Assembly: GCA_900549645.1 (NCBI GenBank) | Contig: URPD01000018.1 | Span: forward strand, 1 to 28,869 | Reading direction: 5' to 3' | Length of the DNA stretch: 28,869 bases | Source: an uncultured Eubacteriales bacterium | GTDB taxonomy: Bacteria > Bacillota > Clostridia > Oscillospirales > Oscillospiraceae | Shown: positions 7,197 to 14,532 of the stretch, piece by piece | How the letters are laid out: every line of letters starts with the position of its first letter | Position numbering within the stretch: position 1 is the stretch's first letter | The notes under the pieces: generated by a model | Database searches by the model: none | Told to the model about the DNA's origin: nothing | Seen by the model: only the letters and a program-made list of their open reading frames with translations | Program-made: the position numbers and the translations under genes

Positions 7197-8377
7197 TACT
7201 TTACCGCCTCAAGCAGCTCAACGGTGCGGTCGGTGCGCTCCCAAGTTACGTTCAGATCGGTGCGTCCCATGTGGCCGTAGGCGGCGAGCTGGCGGTATAT
7301 CGGGCGACGCAGATCCAGATCGCGGATTATCGCGCTGGGGCGAAGGTCAAACACCTTCTGCACAGCCTCGCCGAGCTTCTCATCGGACACCTTGCCGGTG
7401 CCGAAGGTCTCGACCAGCACGGAAACGGGGCGCGCGACGCCGATGGCGTACGCAAGCTCCACTTGGCAGCGAGTGGCCAGACCCGCGGCCACAACGTTCT
7501 TTGCGACGTAGCGCGCCGCATATGCCGCGCTGCGGTCGACCTTGGTGGGATCCTTGCCGGAGAAGGCGCCGCCGCCGTGGGGAGCGCTGCCGCCGTAGGT
7601 GTCGACGATTATCTTGCGTCCGGTGAGGCCGGAGTCGCCCTGCGGGCCGCCGATGACGAAACGTCCGGTCGGGTTTACATAATACTTAGTATTCTCGTCC
7701 AGCAGCTCGGCCGGAACGGTGGTCTTTATGACAAGCTCTATCATGTCGCGGCGAATCTGCTCAAGCTCCACATCGGGGGCATGCTGAGTGGAGATGACGA
7801 CGGCGTCAACGCGGACGGGGTGATGGTTCTCGTCATACTCGACCGTGACCTGAGTCTTGCCGTCGGGACGGAGATAGCTGACAAGGCCGTCCTTGCGAAC
7901 CTGAGTGAGGCGCTTGGCAAGCTTGTGGGCAAGGGTGATCGCAAGGGGCATAAGCTCCTCGGTCTCGTCGCAGGCGTAGCCGAACATCATGCCCTGATCG
8001 CCCGCTCCGTTCTGAAGCTCGTCCTCTTCGCCGTTCTTGTTCTCAAGCGACTTGTCGACGCCCATGGCGATGTCGCCGGACTGCTCGTCGATATTGGTGA
8101 TGATGCCGCAGGTATCGCAGTCGAAGCCGTACTTCGCGCGGTCGTAGCCGATGTCGCGGATGACCTCGCGCGTGATCTTCGGGATGTCAACATAGCAGCT
8201 GGTGCTGATCTCGCCCATGATGTGGACAAGGCCGGTGGAAACGGTGGTCTCGCAGGCGACGCGCCCCTGAGGATCCTGCTCCATGATGGCGTCAAGCACG
8301 GCGTCGGAGATCTGGTCGCAAATTTTGTCGGGATGTCCCTCGGTAACGGACTCGGAAGTGAAGAAATATCTACTCAT
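7196..8377 (-). CDS. metK: S-adenosylmethionine synthetase
   Basis: This 393-residue enzyme makes S-adenosylmethionine from methionine and ATP, with Mg2+ and K+. Signatures include GHPDKICDQISDAVLDA (14-30, His15), GAGDQGMMFGYA (124-135) and the glycine-rich GGGAFSGKDPTKVDRSA (268-284). Length is normal for the family. The start ATG has AAAGGAT 7 nt ahead. It is the first gene of a four-gene operon and lies directly behind a SAM-I riboswitch, so it is feedback-controlled by its product. Nothing is missing or odd in the gene itself. Confidence 0.99.
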   Translation of the reverse strand: MSRYFFTSESVTEGHPDKICDQISDAVLDAIMEQDPQGRVACETTVSTGLVHIMGEISTSCYVDIPKITREVIRDIGYDRAKYGFDCDTCGIITNIDEQSGDIAMGVDKSLENKNGEEDELQNGAGDQGMMFGYACDETEELMPLAITLAHKLAKRLTQVRKDGLVSYLRPDGKTQVTVEYDENHHPVRVDAVVISTQHAPDVELEQIRRDMIELVIKTTVPAELLDENTKYYVNPTGRFVIGGPQGDSGLTGRKIIVDTYGGSAPHGGGAFSGKDPTKVDRSAAYAARYVAKNVVAAGLATRCQVELAYAIGVARPVSVLVETFGTGKVSDEKLGEAVQKVFDLRPSAIIRDLDLRRPIYRQLAAYGHMGRTDLNVTWERTDRTVELLEAVK

Positions 8378-8414
8378 TTTCTATATCCTTTCCACCTTAT
8401 CAGGTCAAGTGCAT

Positions 8415-8442
8415 AAGAAAAACCCCCGCCGGCAGGCGAGGG
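8415..8442 (-). terminator. Riboswitch expression-platform terminator
   Basis: Minus-strand stem CCCTCGCC-TGCC-GGCGGGGG (8 bp with one G-U pair, 4-base loop) followed by TTTTTCTT. It lies between the SAM aptamer and the metK ribosome binding site, so SAM binding should end transcription here. Confidence 0.93.
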
Positions 8443-8459
8443 ATGATTTGCGCTTATAT

Positions 8460-8552
8460 AGCCTCATCTTTCGTCACCGCCGGATTTGGCACCTTGCATA
8501 TGCAGGTTGCCGGGCTTCACAGGGCCGTTCCCTCCACCTCTCTTGATAAGGT
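8460..8552 (-). promoter_or_regulatory. SAM-I (S-box) riboswitch aptamer
   Basis: Read on the minus strand, the conserved S-box core is present: CTTATCAAGAGAGGTGGAGG, GAAGCCCGGCAACC, GGTGCCAAATCC and GAAAGATGAG. The closing P1 helix pairs CCTTATC (8545-8551) with GATGAGG (8462-8468), one G-U included. It is followed by an intrinsic terminator and then metK. S-box RNAs bind S-adenosylmethionine and normally switch transcription off when it is plentiful; the arrangement here is the standard OFF design. Confidence 0.97.
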
Positions 8553-8570
8553 ATTAAATTTTCCGGTAGT

Positions 8571-8598
8571 ATTATATCAGACTTTCCGAAGATGTCAA
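8571..8598 (-). promoter_or_regulatory. Promoter of the SAM riboswitch-metK operon
   Basis: Perfect TTGACA (8593-8598), 16-bp spacer and perfect TATAAT (8571-8576) on the minus strand. Transcription would begin about 15 bases before the aptamer. It sits immediately after the AEC permease stop codon. Confidence 0.92.
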
Positions 8599-8603
8599 GG
8601 CTT

Positions 8604-9518
8604 TTATATCAGCAGCCACGTCACCACCGGCATGGTTATCATCGACAGCAACATCGTGACCAGCACCGCCTCCGACGAAAACTGCGCGTCGTTCTCATGC
8701 TGTATTGCAAGCACCGTAACGATGACCGCGCTCGGCACGGACGCGTTTATTATCATCGTGCTCAGCAGCACCTCGTCCGTCACGAACATGCGCAGGACGA
8801 GCCACACCACCAACGGGCACACTATCAGCCGCAGGAACGCGGCCACATATGTAAGCGGCTGACGCAGCGCGTCGAACAGCTTCACGGAGCCGAGAGACGC
8901 GCCTATCACGAGCATAGACATCGGCGAGGTCGCCCCGCCGAGCAGCTCGCACAGATCCACGACTATATCCGGCATACGGATGCGGAAGGCAAAGATCAGC
9001 AGCGCCGCAAGCGAGCTTATCAGCGGCGGCGTCACCATTTCGCGGAGCTGGAATTTCACGCTCCCGCTCCCCTGCTCCAGCCGCCACACGCCGTAGGTAT
9101 ACAGGAAGAGGTTGAACGGCAGGCAGGTGAGCACAAGATAGAACACGCCCATGCCGCCGTACAGCTCCTGCACTATCGGCGCGCCGACGAACATGGAGTT
9201 CGGCAGCGCCGCGAGCAGCATGATAAGCGGCTCCTTATCCGTGCGCTTCCGGAACGGCAGCGCGCCCAGAATTCCGACCACACAGCAAAGCGCGATGTCA
9301 ATGGCGGTTATCAGTACCATCCAGCCGAGGCTGGACGCCGGGATATCCGGTATATCGGTGATAACGGAGCTGAGTATCGTGCCGATCAGGAAGACATTAA
9401 TAGTCAGCGAGCTTGCCGTCTTCGTAAAGGCTTCGTTGAATATTCCTTTTCTTGCGCCGACATACCCCAGAATTATCATAAACAGGAGTATGGCAAGCTT
9501 ACTGATAAGAATCTGCAC
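8604..9518 (-). CDS. AEC (auxin efflux carrier) family permease
   Basis: A 304-residue, highly hydrophobic membrane protein with about ten transmembrane segments in two five-helix halves, as usual in the AEC/bile-acid carrier fold. Typical features are the N-terminal GYVGARKGIFNE loop, a conserved NVFLIGTIL helix, the ALPNSMFVGAPIV motif in the middle and a repeated pattern near MLVIGASLGSVKL. Bacterial members carry malate, malonate, amino acids or unknown acids; the substrate cannot be read here. The start is GTG with AGAGG about 9 nt ahead. It follows mgtE after 18 nt and is the last gene of the ahcY-mgtE-AEC run. Confidence 0.9.
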   Translation of the reverse strand: MQILISKLAILLFMIILGYVGARKGIFNEAFTKTASSLTINVFLIGTILSSVITDIPDIPASSLGWMVLITAIDIALCCVVGILGALPFRKRTDKEPLIMLLAALPNSMFVGAPIVQELYGGMGVFYLVLTCLPFNLFLYTYGVWRLEQGSGSVKFQLREMVTPPLISSLAALLIFAFRIRMPDIVVDLCELLGGATSPMSMLVIGASLGSVKLFDALRQPLTYVAAFLRLIVCPLVVWLVLRMFVTDEVLLSTMIINASVPSAVIVTVLAIQHENDAQFSSEAVLVTMLLSMITMPVVTWLLI

Positions 9519-9536
9519 TGGTTTTAACCTCTGTTT

Positions 9537-10949
9537 CTATATATGAAGTATCAGCTTTGCAATGTTTATATATATAAGCAGCGACACCGCGTCCGTCACG
9601 GTGGATATCAGCGGGTTTGCCATGACCGCCGGGTCGACCCCGACCTTCTCCGCGATTATCGGCAGCATACTGCCGACGACCTTTGCGAACATCACTATGA
9701 ACACTATCGAGACGCTGACCGTCGCCGCGACGGCGACCGTCACGCTGTCGTTATGCAGCAGCATCCCGTCAAGCAGCAGCATTTTCACAAAGTTCACAGC
9801 CGCAAGCGTAAGCCCACAGATGGCGGCGACGCGCCACTCCTTCCACATGACGCGTAACGCGTCCTTTGGCTCCGTATCGCCGAGGGACAGGCTGCGTATT
9901 ACCGCGGTGGACGCCTGCGCGCCGGAGTTGCCGCCGGTGCCCATCAGCATCGGGATGAAGGCGACAAGCCCCGCCTGCACGGCGAGCATATCCTCAAACT
10001 TTGTGAGTATCATGCTTGTAAACGTCGCCGACAGCATCAAAAACATCAGCCACGGGATGCGGTTTTTCCACATCTCAAGCGTGCCGGTTCTGGAATACGG
10101 CTTGTCGGACGGCGTCATACCGGCCATGATTTCAAAGTCTTCCGTCGTCTCTTCTTCCATGACGTCGATGACGTCGTCAACGGTGACTATGCCGACGAGC
10201 CGGCCCTCAAGGTCGACCACAGGTATCGCCATAAGGTCGTAGTCGGATATCTTTTCCGCAACGCTCTCCTGATCTTCGGTGGTCGTGGCAAAGATGACGT
10301 TCGTGTCCATCAGGTTCTCGATGACCGTGTCGTCCTCGGCGAGAAGCAGATCCTTCACGGTGACGATGCCTTCGAGCTTCCGGTCGGCGGAGGTGACGAA
10401 GCAGATGTATATTGTCTCCTTGTCCTCGCCGATACGGCGGATGCGCGCGATGGACTCGCGCACGCTCATGTATTTTTTCAGGTCTATGAACTCCGCGGTC
10501 ATTATGCTGCCCGCGGAATTTTCCGGATAATGCAGATACTGATTTATGAGCTTTCTCGTCTCCGGCGTCGCGGTGCGCATGACGCGCTTTACGACGTTGG
10601 CGGGAAGCTCCTCCATCATGTCGACGGCGTCGTCAACGTACAGCTCTTCCAGTATTCCGGACAGCTCCGAGTCCGTGATGGAGTTTATCACCTGCTCCTG
10701 CTCAGGAGCGTCAAAATTTGCGAAAACCTCCGCCGCCGTCTCCTTCGACAGGAGTCTGAATACCATTGGCATGCGGTTGTCGCCGATCTCCGAAAGGAAC
10801 TCCGCAACGTCAAACTCCTGCATATCCTCCAGCCGCTGCTGGAGACGCTTCATATCGCGCCGGTCAAGAAGCTCGGTCAGCTCTTCGTTCTGCCGCTCGT
10901 GGATGGCCTCAAAGTCCATGGTGGCCTGCTGTTCTTCGTTATTCTCCAA
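9537..10949 (-). CDS. mgtE: Magnesium transporter MgtE
   Basis: A 470-residue Mg2+ channel of the inner membrane. The domains are in normal order: an N-terminal superhelical domain (about 30-130, with DRRDMKRLQQRL and LYVDDAVDMMEELP), two CBS domains (about 135-260; MTAEFIDLKKYMSV, VTVDDVIDVMEEE) that sense Mg2+, and five membrane helices (about 290-470) with the GTGGNSGAQAST pore motif. A GTG at 10958 would overlap its own Shine-Dalgarno; the TTG at 10949 lies 8 nt after GGAGG and is my choice. It is 57 nt downstream of ahcY, probably in one transcript, and no M-box riboswitch fits in that space. Confidence 0.96.
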   Translation of the reverse strand: MENNEEQQATMDFEAIHERQNEELTELLDRRDMKRLQQRLEDMQEFDVAEFLSEIGDNRMPMVFRLLSKETAAEVFANFDAPEQEQVINSITDSELSGILEELYVDDAVDMMEELPANVVKRVMRTATPETRKLINQYLHYPENSAGSIMTAEFIDLKKYMSVRESIARIRRIGEDKETIYICFVTSADRKLEGIVTVKDLLLAEDDTVIENLMDTNVIFATTTEDQESVAEKISDYDLMAIPVVDLEGRLVGIVTVDDVIDVMEEETTEDFEIMAGMTPSDKPYSRTGTLEMWKNRIPWLMFLMLSATFTSMILTKFEDMLAVQAGLVAFIPMLMGTGGNSGAQASTAVIRSLSLGDTEPKDALRVMWKEWRVAAICGLTLAAVNFVKMLLLDGMLLHNDSVTVAVAATVSVSIVFIVMFAKVVGSMLPIIAEKVGVDPAVMANPLISTVTDAVSLLIYINIAKLILHI

Positions 10950-11006
10950 TGGACTCACCTCCTGTAAAATGATAATAGGCGCGCGTCAGCGGTTTCCCGG
11001 TGCGCG

Positions 11007-12248
11007 TCAGACCTCCACGCCGAGGTAATCCGCCTGCTCGCGGCTGAGGCTGTCTATCTCCACGCCCATGGAGCTGAGCTTGCGGCGCGCAACGGCCTCG
11101 TCCAGCTCACGCGGGACGGGGATGACGCCCGGCTTCAGGCTGCTGCGGTTCGCGGCAAGATACTCGGCGCTGAGCGCCTGTATCGCAAAGCTCATGTCCA
11201 TTATCTCCGCCGGGTGGCCGTCGCCAGCCGCGAGGTTAACAAGGCGGCCTTCCGCTATCGTGAACAGGGTCTTTCCGTTCGGGAGGACATAGCCCTGAAT
11301 GTTGTGTCTCGCGTCGTACTTCTCGACGGCCAGCTTCTCAAGCCCCGCCATATCGACCTCGACGTCGAAGTGTCCGGCATTTGTGAGTATCGCGCCGTCC
11401 TTCATCGTCTCGAAGTGCTCGGTCGTGATGATGCCGCTGCATCCGGTAACGGTGACGAACATGTCGCCTATCTTCGCGGCCTCGCGCATCGGCATGACCT
11501 CGTAGCCGTCCATGACGGCTTCAAGCGCGCGGACGGGGTCTGTCTCGGTGACGATGACCTTTGCGCCGAGTCCCTTTGCGCGCAGGCTGACGCCCTTGCC
11601 GCACCAGCCGTAGCCGGAGACGACGACGTATTTGCCCGCGACGATGAGGTTCGTCGTGCGCATGATGCCGTCCCAGACGCTCTGCCCGGTGCCGTAGCGA
11701 TTATCGAACATGTGCTTGCAGTCGGCCTCGTTGACCATGACCATCGGGAAGCGCAGTTCGCCCGCGCGATCCATGGCCTTCAGGCGGTGGATGCCGGTCG
11801 TTGTCTCCTCACAGCCGCCGATGACTTTGGGGATGAGGTTTGTATACTTTGTGTGCATGAGGTGGACAAGGTCGCCGCCGTCATCAATAATGATATTGGG
11901 CGCGGCCTCAAGCACCGAGCACAGGCAGCTTTCGTATTCCTCCATATCACAGCCGTAGCGCGCGAACACCTGCATCCCGCCCGCGGCGAGAGCGGCGGCG
12001 ACGTCGTCCTGCGTGGAGAGAGGATTCGAGCCGGTAACATACATCTCCGCGCCGCCCATTTCCATGACGCGGCAGAGGTAAGCGGTTTTCGCCTCAAGAT
12101 GCACTGACAGGGCGACGCGCAGTCCCGCGAAGGGCTTCGTGCGGCGGAAATCCTCGCCGATGCCGCGCAGGACGGGCATGTTCCGCTCAACCCACTTGAT
12201 TTTCAGCTCACCCGAAGGCGCAAGATCTATATCTTTTATTCTGCTCAC
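11007..12248 (-). CDS. ahcY: Adenosylhomocysteinase (SAH hydrolase)
   Basis: A 413-residue cytoplasmic enzyme that splits S-adenosylhomocysteine to adenosine and homocysteine, clearing the inhibitor left by SAM-dependent methyltransferases. Visible motifs are VHLEAKTAYL (substrate His), the NEADCKHMFDNRYGTGQS segment with catalytic Asp and His, the NAD-binding GYGWCGKG loop and TNAGHFDVE. It is the shorter form, lacking the extended C-terminal Lys-Tyr tail of many enzymes. Upstream in-frame codons reach 12371, but GGGAGG lies 7 nt before the GTG at 12248 and the promoter -10 is at 12286, so GTG is the start. It leads the ahcY-mgtE-AEC run and faces the thioesterase gene. Confidence 0.97.
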   Translation of the reverse strand: MSRIKDIDLAPSGELKIKWVERNMPVLRGIGEDFRRTKPFAGLRVALSVHLEAKTAYLCRVMEMGGAEMYVTGSNPLSTQDDVAAALAAGGMQVFARYGCDMEEYESCLCSVLEAAPNIIIDDGGDLVHLMHTKYTNLIPKVIGGCEETTTGIHRLKAMDRAGELRFPMVMVNEADCKHMFDNRYGTGQSVWDGIMRTTNLIVAGKYVVVSGYGWCGKGVSLRAKGLGAKVIVTETDPVRALEAVMDGYEVMPMREAAKIGDMFVTVTGCSGIITTEHFETMKDGAILTNAGHFDVEVDMAGLEKLAVEKYDARHNIQGYVLPNGKTLFTIAEGRLVNLAAGDGHPAEIMDMSFAIQALSAEYLAANRSSLKPGVIPVPRELDEAVARRKLSSMGVEIDSLSREQADYLGVEV

Positions 12249-12285
12249 TGTGTTACCTCCCGTAAACATCAAATTAAGACAAAAT

Positions 12286-12314
12286 ATTTTAACACGCCGC
12301 AGTTGCATTGACAA
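12286..12314 (-). promoter_or_regulatory. Promoter of ahcY, -35 shared with the divergent gene
   Basis: Minus-strand TTGTCA (12309-12314), 17-bp spacer, TAAAAT (12286-12291). The -35 overlaps by five bases with the -35 of the plus-strand promoter at 12308-12336. Confidence 0.85.
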
Positions 12315-12336
12315 GAGCAAAAAGCTGCAATAAAAT
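12308..12336 (+). promoter_or_regulatory. Promoter of the acyl-ACP thioesterase gene
   Basis: Plus-strand perfect TTGACA (12308-12313), 17-bp spacer, TAAAAT (12331-12336), about 34 bases before the ATG. Its -35 is almost superimposed on that of the ahcY promoter. Confidence 0.88.
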
Positions 12337-12369
12337 ACACATAAATCAAACCCGTTTTGGAGGACTCGC

Positions 12370-13047
12370 ATGGACGCTTATACCCGTGAATTCACATTAG
12401 AGACCGCAGCCGCCGCTGAGCTTTTCCGCTGCCTTCAGGACACTGCCGGGGACGACGCGAACCGCCGCGGCGGCGGCATGGACGCGCTGTTTGTCAAGGG
12501 GCACGCATGGGTGCTGCTGTGGCAGAGGCTGGATATGCGCCGCGCTCCCGCCGCCGGGGAGCGGATAAAGGTCGTCACCGCGCCCGGCAAAGGGCGGCTG
12601 GGGCTGTACCCGCGCCGCTTTGAGCTGTGGAGCGGCGGTGAACAGATAGGCGCCGCGCACAGCGTATGGGCGATCATCGAGGTTTTGTCGCGGAGCATGG
12701 TGCCGATGACGGAGCAGCCGCTGTCCGGCGAGATGGAGCGCCAGAGTCTGCGCATGGACAGCATACCCGCACCGGAGCATGAGCGGTATTTCGACTTCAC
12801 ACCGGCGGCAAAGCACATCGACCGCAACGGGCATATGAATAACGCTGCGTATCTCGCGGCATTATCGGAGTATCTGCCGAAGCGGGACGGCTTCAGCCTG
12901 AGCGTTCTTTATCACAGGGAGATCATGTCCGGCGAGAGCGTCCGCGTATACTGGCAGGATATTGACGGCGCGCGGATATTCCAAGGCTGTGCGGGCGACG
13001 AGGAGTGCTTCCGCCTGTCATACGGCGCGCCCGTTGAGCTTGGCTGA
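12370..13047 (+). CDS. Acyl-ACP thioesterase
   Basis: A 225-residue double-hotdog enzyme that frees fatty acids from acyl carrier protein. The two hotdog repeats are at about 5-120 and 135-225. The second carries the signature HIDRNGHMNNAAYL (about 154-167), including the Asn-His pair used in catalysis by plant FatA/FatB and their bacterial relatives. The first includes the central WVLLWQRLDM helix and VVTAPG strand. Start: ATG with TTTTGGAGG about 8 nt upstream. The last 30 bp overlap the 3-prime end of the convergent NUDIX gene. It presumably adjusts membrane lipid or fatty-acid pools; chain-length preference is unknown. Confidence 0.92.
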   Translation: MDAYTREFTLETAAAAELFRCLQDTAGDDANRRGGGMDALFVKGHAWVLLWQRLDMRRAPAAGERIKVVTAPGKGRLGLYPRRFELWSGGEQIGAAHSVWAIIEVLSRSMVPMTEQPLSGEMERQSLRMDSIPAPEHERYFDFTPAAKHIDRNGHMNNAAYLAALSEYLPKRDGFSLSVLYHREIMSGESVRVYWQDIDGARIFQGCAGDEECFRLSYGAPVELG

Positions 13048-13485
13048 GACGAGCGTATCGCCCTTATAGCAGAGCTTGAGCGAGAAAAACGGCTCGTCAC
13101 CGGCGAGCAGCCGGAGAAATATTTTGTCGCCCTCCCACAGCGGGAGCGCGCCGATCTTCTCCTTGTCGATCCAGCGCAGCTCGCCCTCGTCGCAGTCAGG
13201 CCGCATCGTTCCGGTGAAATCGCTCACGGTGAACAGGTGCATGTACTCCGTGCCCCACTCGTCGGACACGAAGGTCACGATGCCGCGATAGCGCCACGCG
13301 GCGGCGGTCAGCCCCGTCTCCTCAAGCATCTCGCGCTGCATACATTCCTCAGGGCTTTCCCCCGGCTCGAATTTGCCGCCGACGCCGATCCATTTTCCCT
13401 CGTTTTCGTCGTGCGCTTTCTTCACGCGGTGCAGCATGAGATACTGCCCGCCGCGCTCTATATAGCAAAGACTCGTGTTTTTCAT
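13018..13485 (-). CDS. MutT-like NUDIX hydrolase (8-oxo-dGTP diphosphatase type)
   Basis: A 155-residue NUDIX enzyme with a textbook box (from about residue 37): GGKFEPGESPEECMQ then REMLEETGL. The N-terminal strand NTSLCYIERGGQYLMLHRVK with the following NEGKWIGVGGK matches MutT/YtkD-type proteins that remove oxidised purine nucleotides such as 8-oxo-dGTP; this substrate is inferred. A GTG at 13494 could add three residues, but GGTGA five bases before the ATG at 13485 favours the latter. Its 3-prime end overlaps the thioesterase gene by 30 bp tail to tail. Confidence 0.9.
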   Translation of the reverse strand: MKNTSLCYIERGGQYLMLHRVKKAHDENEGKWIGVGGKFEPGESPEECMQREMLEETGLTAAAWRYRGIVTFVSDEWGTEYMHLFTVSDFTGTMRPDCDEGELRWIDKEKIGALPLWEGDKIFLRLLAGDEPFFSLKLCYKGDTLVSAKLNGRAV

Positions 13486-13554
13486 ATTTATCACCGCGGT
13501 AATTATAAACCGCCGTCAGGCACATGTCAAAAAAACATAATCGGAGGTACAGAC

Positions 13555-13920
13555 ATGAATTTCAGAATGATCCACGAAAATTACAACGTTTCCGACCTCG
13601 CGCGCTCCATGAAGTTCTATGAACAGGCGCTCGGCCTGCACGAGAGCCGCCGCAAAACCTCGGAGAATTTCACGATCGTGTACATGCAGGACTCGACCGG
13701 CAGCTTCGAGCTTGAGCTGACATGGCTGAAGGATCACCCGCAGAAATACGATCTCGGCGAATGTGAATTTCACCTCGCGTTCCGCACGGACGATTACGCC
13801 GCCGCGCACGCAAAGCACGAGGCGATGGGCTGCATCTGCTTCGAGAACCCCGCGATGGGCATCTATTTCATCGAAGACCCCGACGGCTATTGGCTTGAGA
13901 TAGTACCGGAGAGAAAGTAA
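13555..13920 (+). CDS. VOC-family protein, lactoylglutathione-lyase-like
   Basis: A 121-residue metal enzyme of the vicinal-oxygen-chelate fold, close to glyoxalase I. The four likely metal ligands sit in the expected places: His7 (FRMIHENYNV), a Glu at 52 or 54 (FELELTW), His73 (EFHLAF) and Glu115 (YWLEIVP). DLARSMKFYEQALGL is the characteristic beta-alpha-beta opening of the first module, and EDPDGYWLEI ends the second. Glyoxalase I detoxifies methylglyoxal as its thiol adduct; the thiol used by this organism is unknown. An open frame runs upstream to 13237, but GGAGG seven bases before the ATG at 13555 fixes the start. Confidence 0.9.
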   Translation: MNFRMIHENYNVSDLARSMKFYEQALGLHESRRKTSENFTIVYMQDSTGSFELELTWLKDHPQKYDLGECEFHLAFRTDDYAAAHAKHEAMGCICFENPAMGIYFIEDPDGYWLEIVPERK

Positions 13921-13925
13921 ACGAA

Positions 13926-13954
13926 CAACCCCTTATCCGACGGATAAGGGGTTG
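13926..13954. terminator. Bidirectional intrinsic terminator
   Basis: A perfect 13-bp stem (CAACCCCTTATCC with GGATAAGGGGTTG) and a 3-base loop lie between the convergent VOC and lipoprotein genes. T-rich sequence follows on the plus strand (CTGTTTATTT), and on the minus strand TTCGTTTAC, so it probably ends both transcripts. Confidence 0.85.
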
Positions 13955-13958
13955 CTGT

Positions 13959-14417
13959 TTATTTCGTATTGACTCTTCCGATGCCGAACTCGGCGGCGGC
14001 AATGGTGGTGTTGCCCTCCCTGTCACTGAGCACCTGCACTACGCGGTAGCGCCCTTCGGAAAGTGTGCCGTAATGGTCGGCGACGTTGAAGGTCAGCTCA
14101 TCGCTGCCCCCTGCGGGCAGGGTGAACAGCTGCATGGTGGTGAAGTTTATCTTGTCCTCGACCACGCACCACTTGGAGTTCTTCCATACCTCAAGCCGCT
14201 GACCGGCGTTGTAGTTATAGTCCTGATCGGTGGTGTTCTCAAGCACGACGGTGAACTCGTCCGTCTCATCCGTCACAGTCTTCTGGGGGATATACATCTG
14301 TACCTTATCGTTGACCTCGCTGTCGCTGTACTCGCTGGCGGTATAGCTTCCCGATCCGCAGGCGGCAAAGGAAAGCGCCATGGCTCCGCATACCAGAGCG
14401 ATGATTATCTTTTTCAT
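13959..14417 (-). CDS. Lipoprotein with an Ig-like beta-sandwich domain
   Basis: A 152-residue exported lipoprotein. The signal peptide ends in the lipobox LSFAACGS, with lipidated Cys20. The rest, rich in beta strands, resembles a bacterial Ig-like domain; the closing pattern LSEGRYRVVQVLSD followed by AAEFGI is what I associate with the Big_14-type family. It likely sits on the outer face of the membrane as a binding or structural protein. The start has GGAG about 9 nt ahead. It is separated from guaB by a terminator, and its own end lies against the bidirectional terminator. Function unknown. Confidence 0.85.
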   Translation of the reverse strand: MKKIIIALVCGAMALSFAACGSGSYTASEYSDSEVNDKVQMYIPQKTVTDETDEFTVVLENTTDQDYNYNAGQRLEVWKNSKWCVVEDKINFTTMQLFTLPAGGSDELTFNVADHYGTLSEGRYRVVQVLSDREGNTTIAAAEFGIGRVNTK

Positions 14418-14484
14418 TTTTCATTTCTCCTTTCGGGGGTTATGCTTGTATGACGGAAGTTTTCGCAGAAAGTTCCCGTCGTAT

Positions 14485-14526
14485 ACGAGAAAATTGTCTG
14501 CGGGATCTTCTGACCTCGCAGACAAT
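14485..14526 (-). terminator. Intrinsic terminator of guaB
   Basis: Minus-strand 10-bp stem ATTGTCTGCG with CGCAGACAAT (14493-14502 and 14517-14526) and a 14-base loop, followed by TTTTCTCG. It begins 7 bases after the guaB stop codon. Confidence 0.88.
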
Positions 14527-14532
14527 GGTTTC

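Noticed and set aside
9518..11006. An M-box (Mg2+) riboswitch in front of mgtE
   Set aside because: Only 57 bases separate mgtE from ahcY and no conserved M-box sequence is present.
12249..12369. A SAM or SAH riboswitch in front of ahcY
   Set aside because: The leader is about 30 bases long and contains only the promoter pair and ribosome site.
13237..13554. N-terminal extension of the VOC protein by 106 residues
   Set aside because: The extension lies opposite the MutT-like NUDIX gene and has no VOC features; a strong GGAGG precedes the ATG at 13555.
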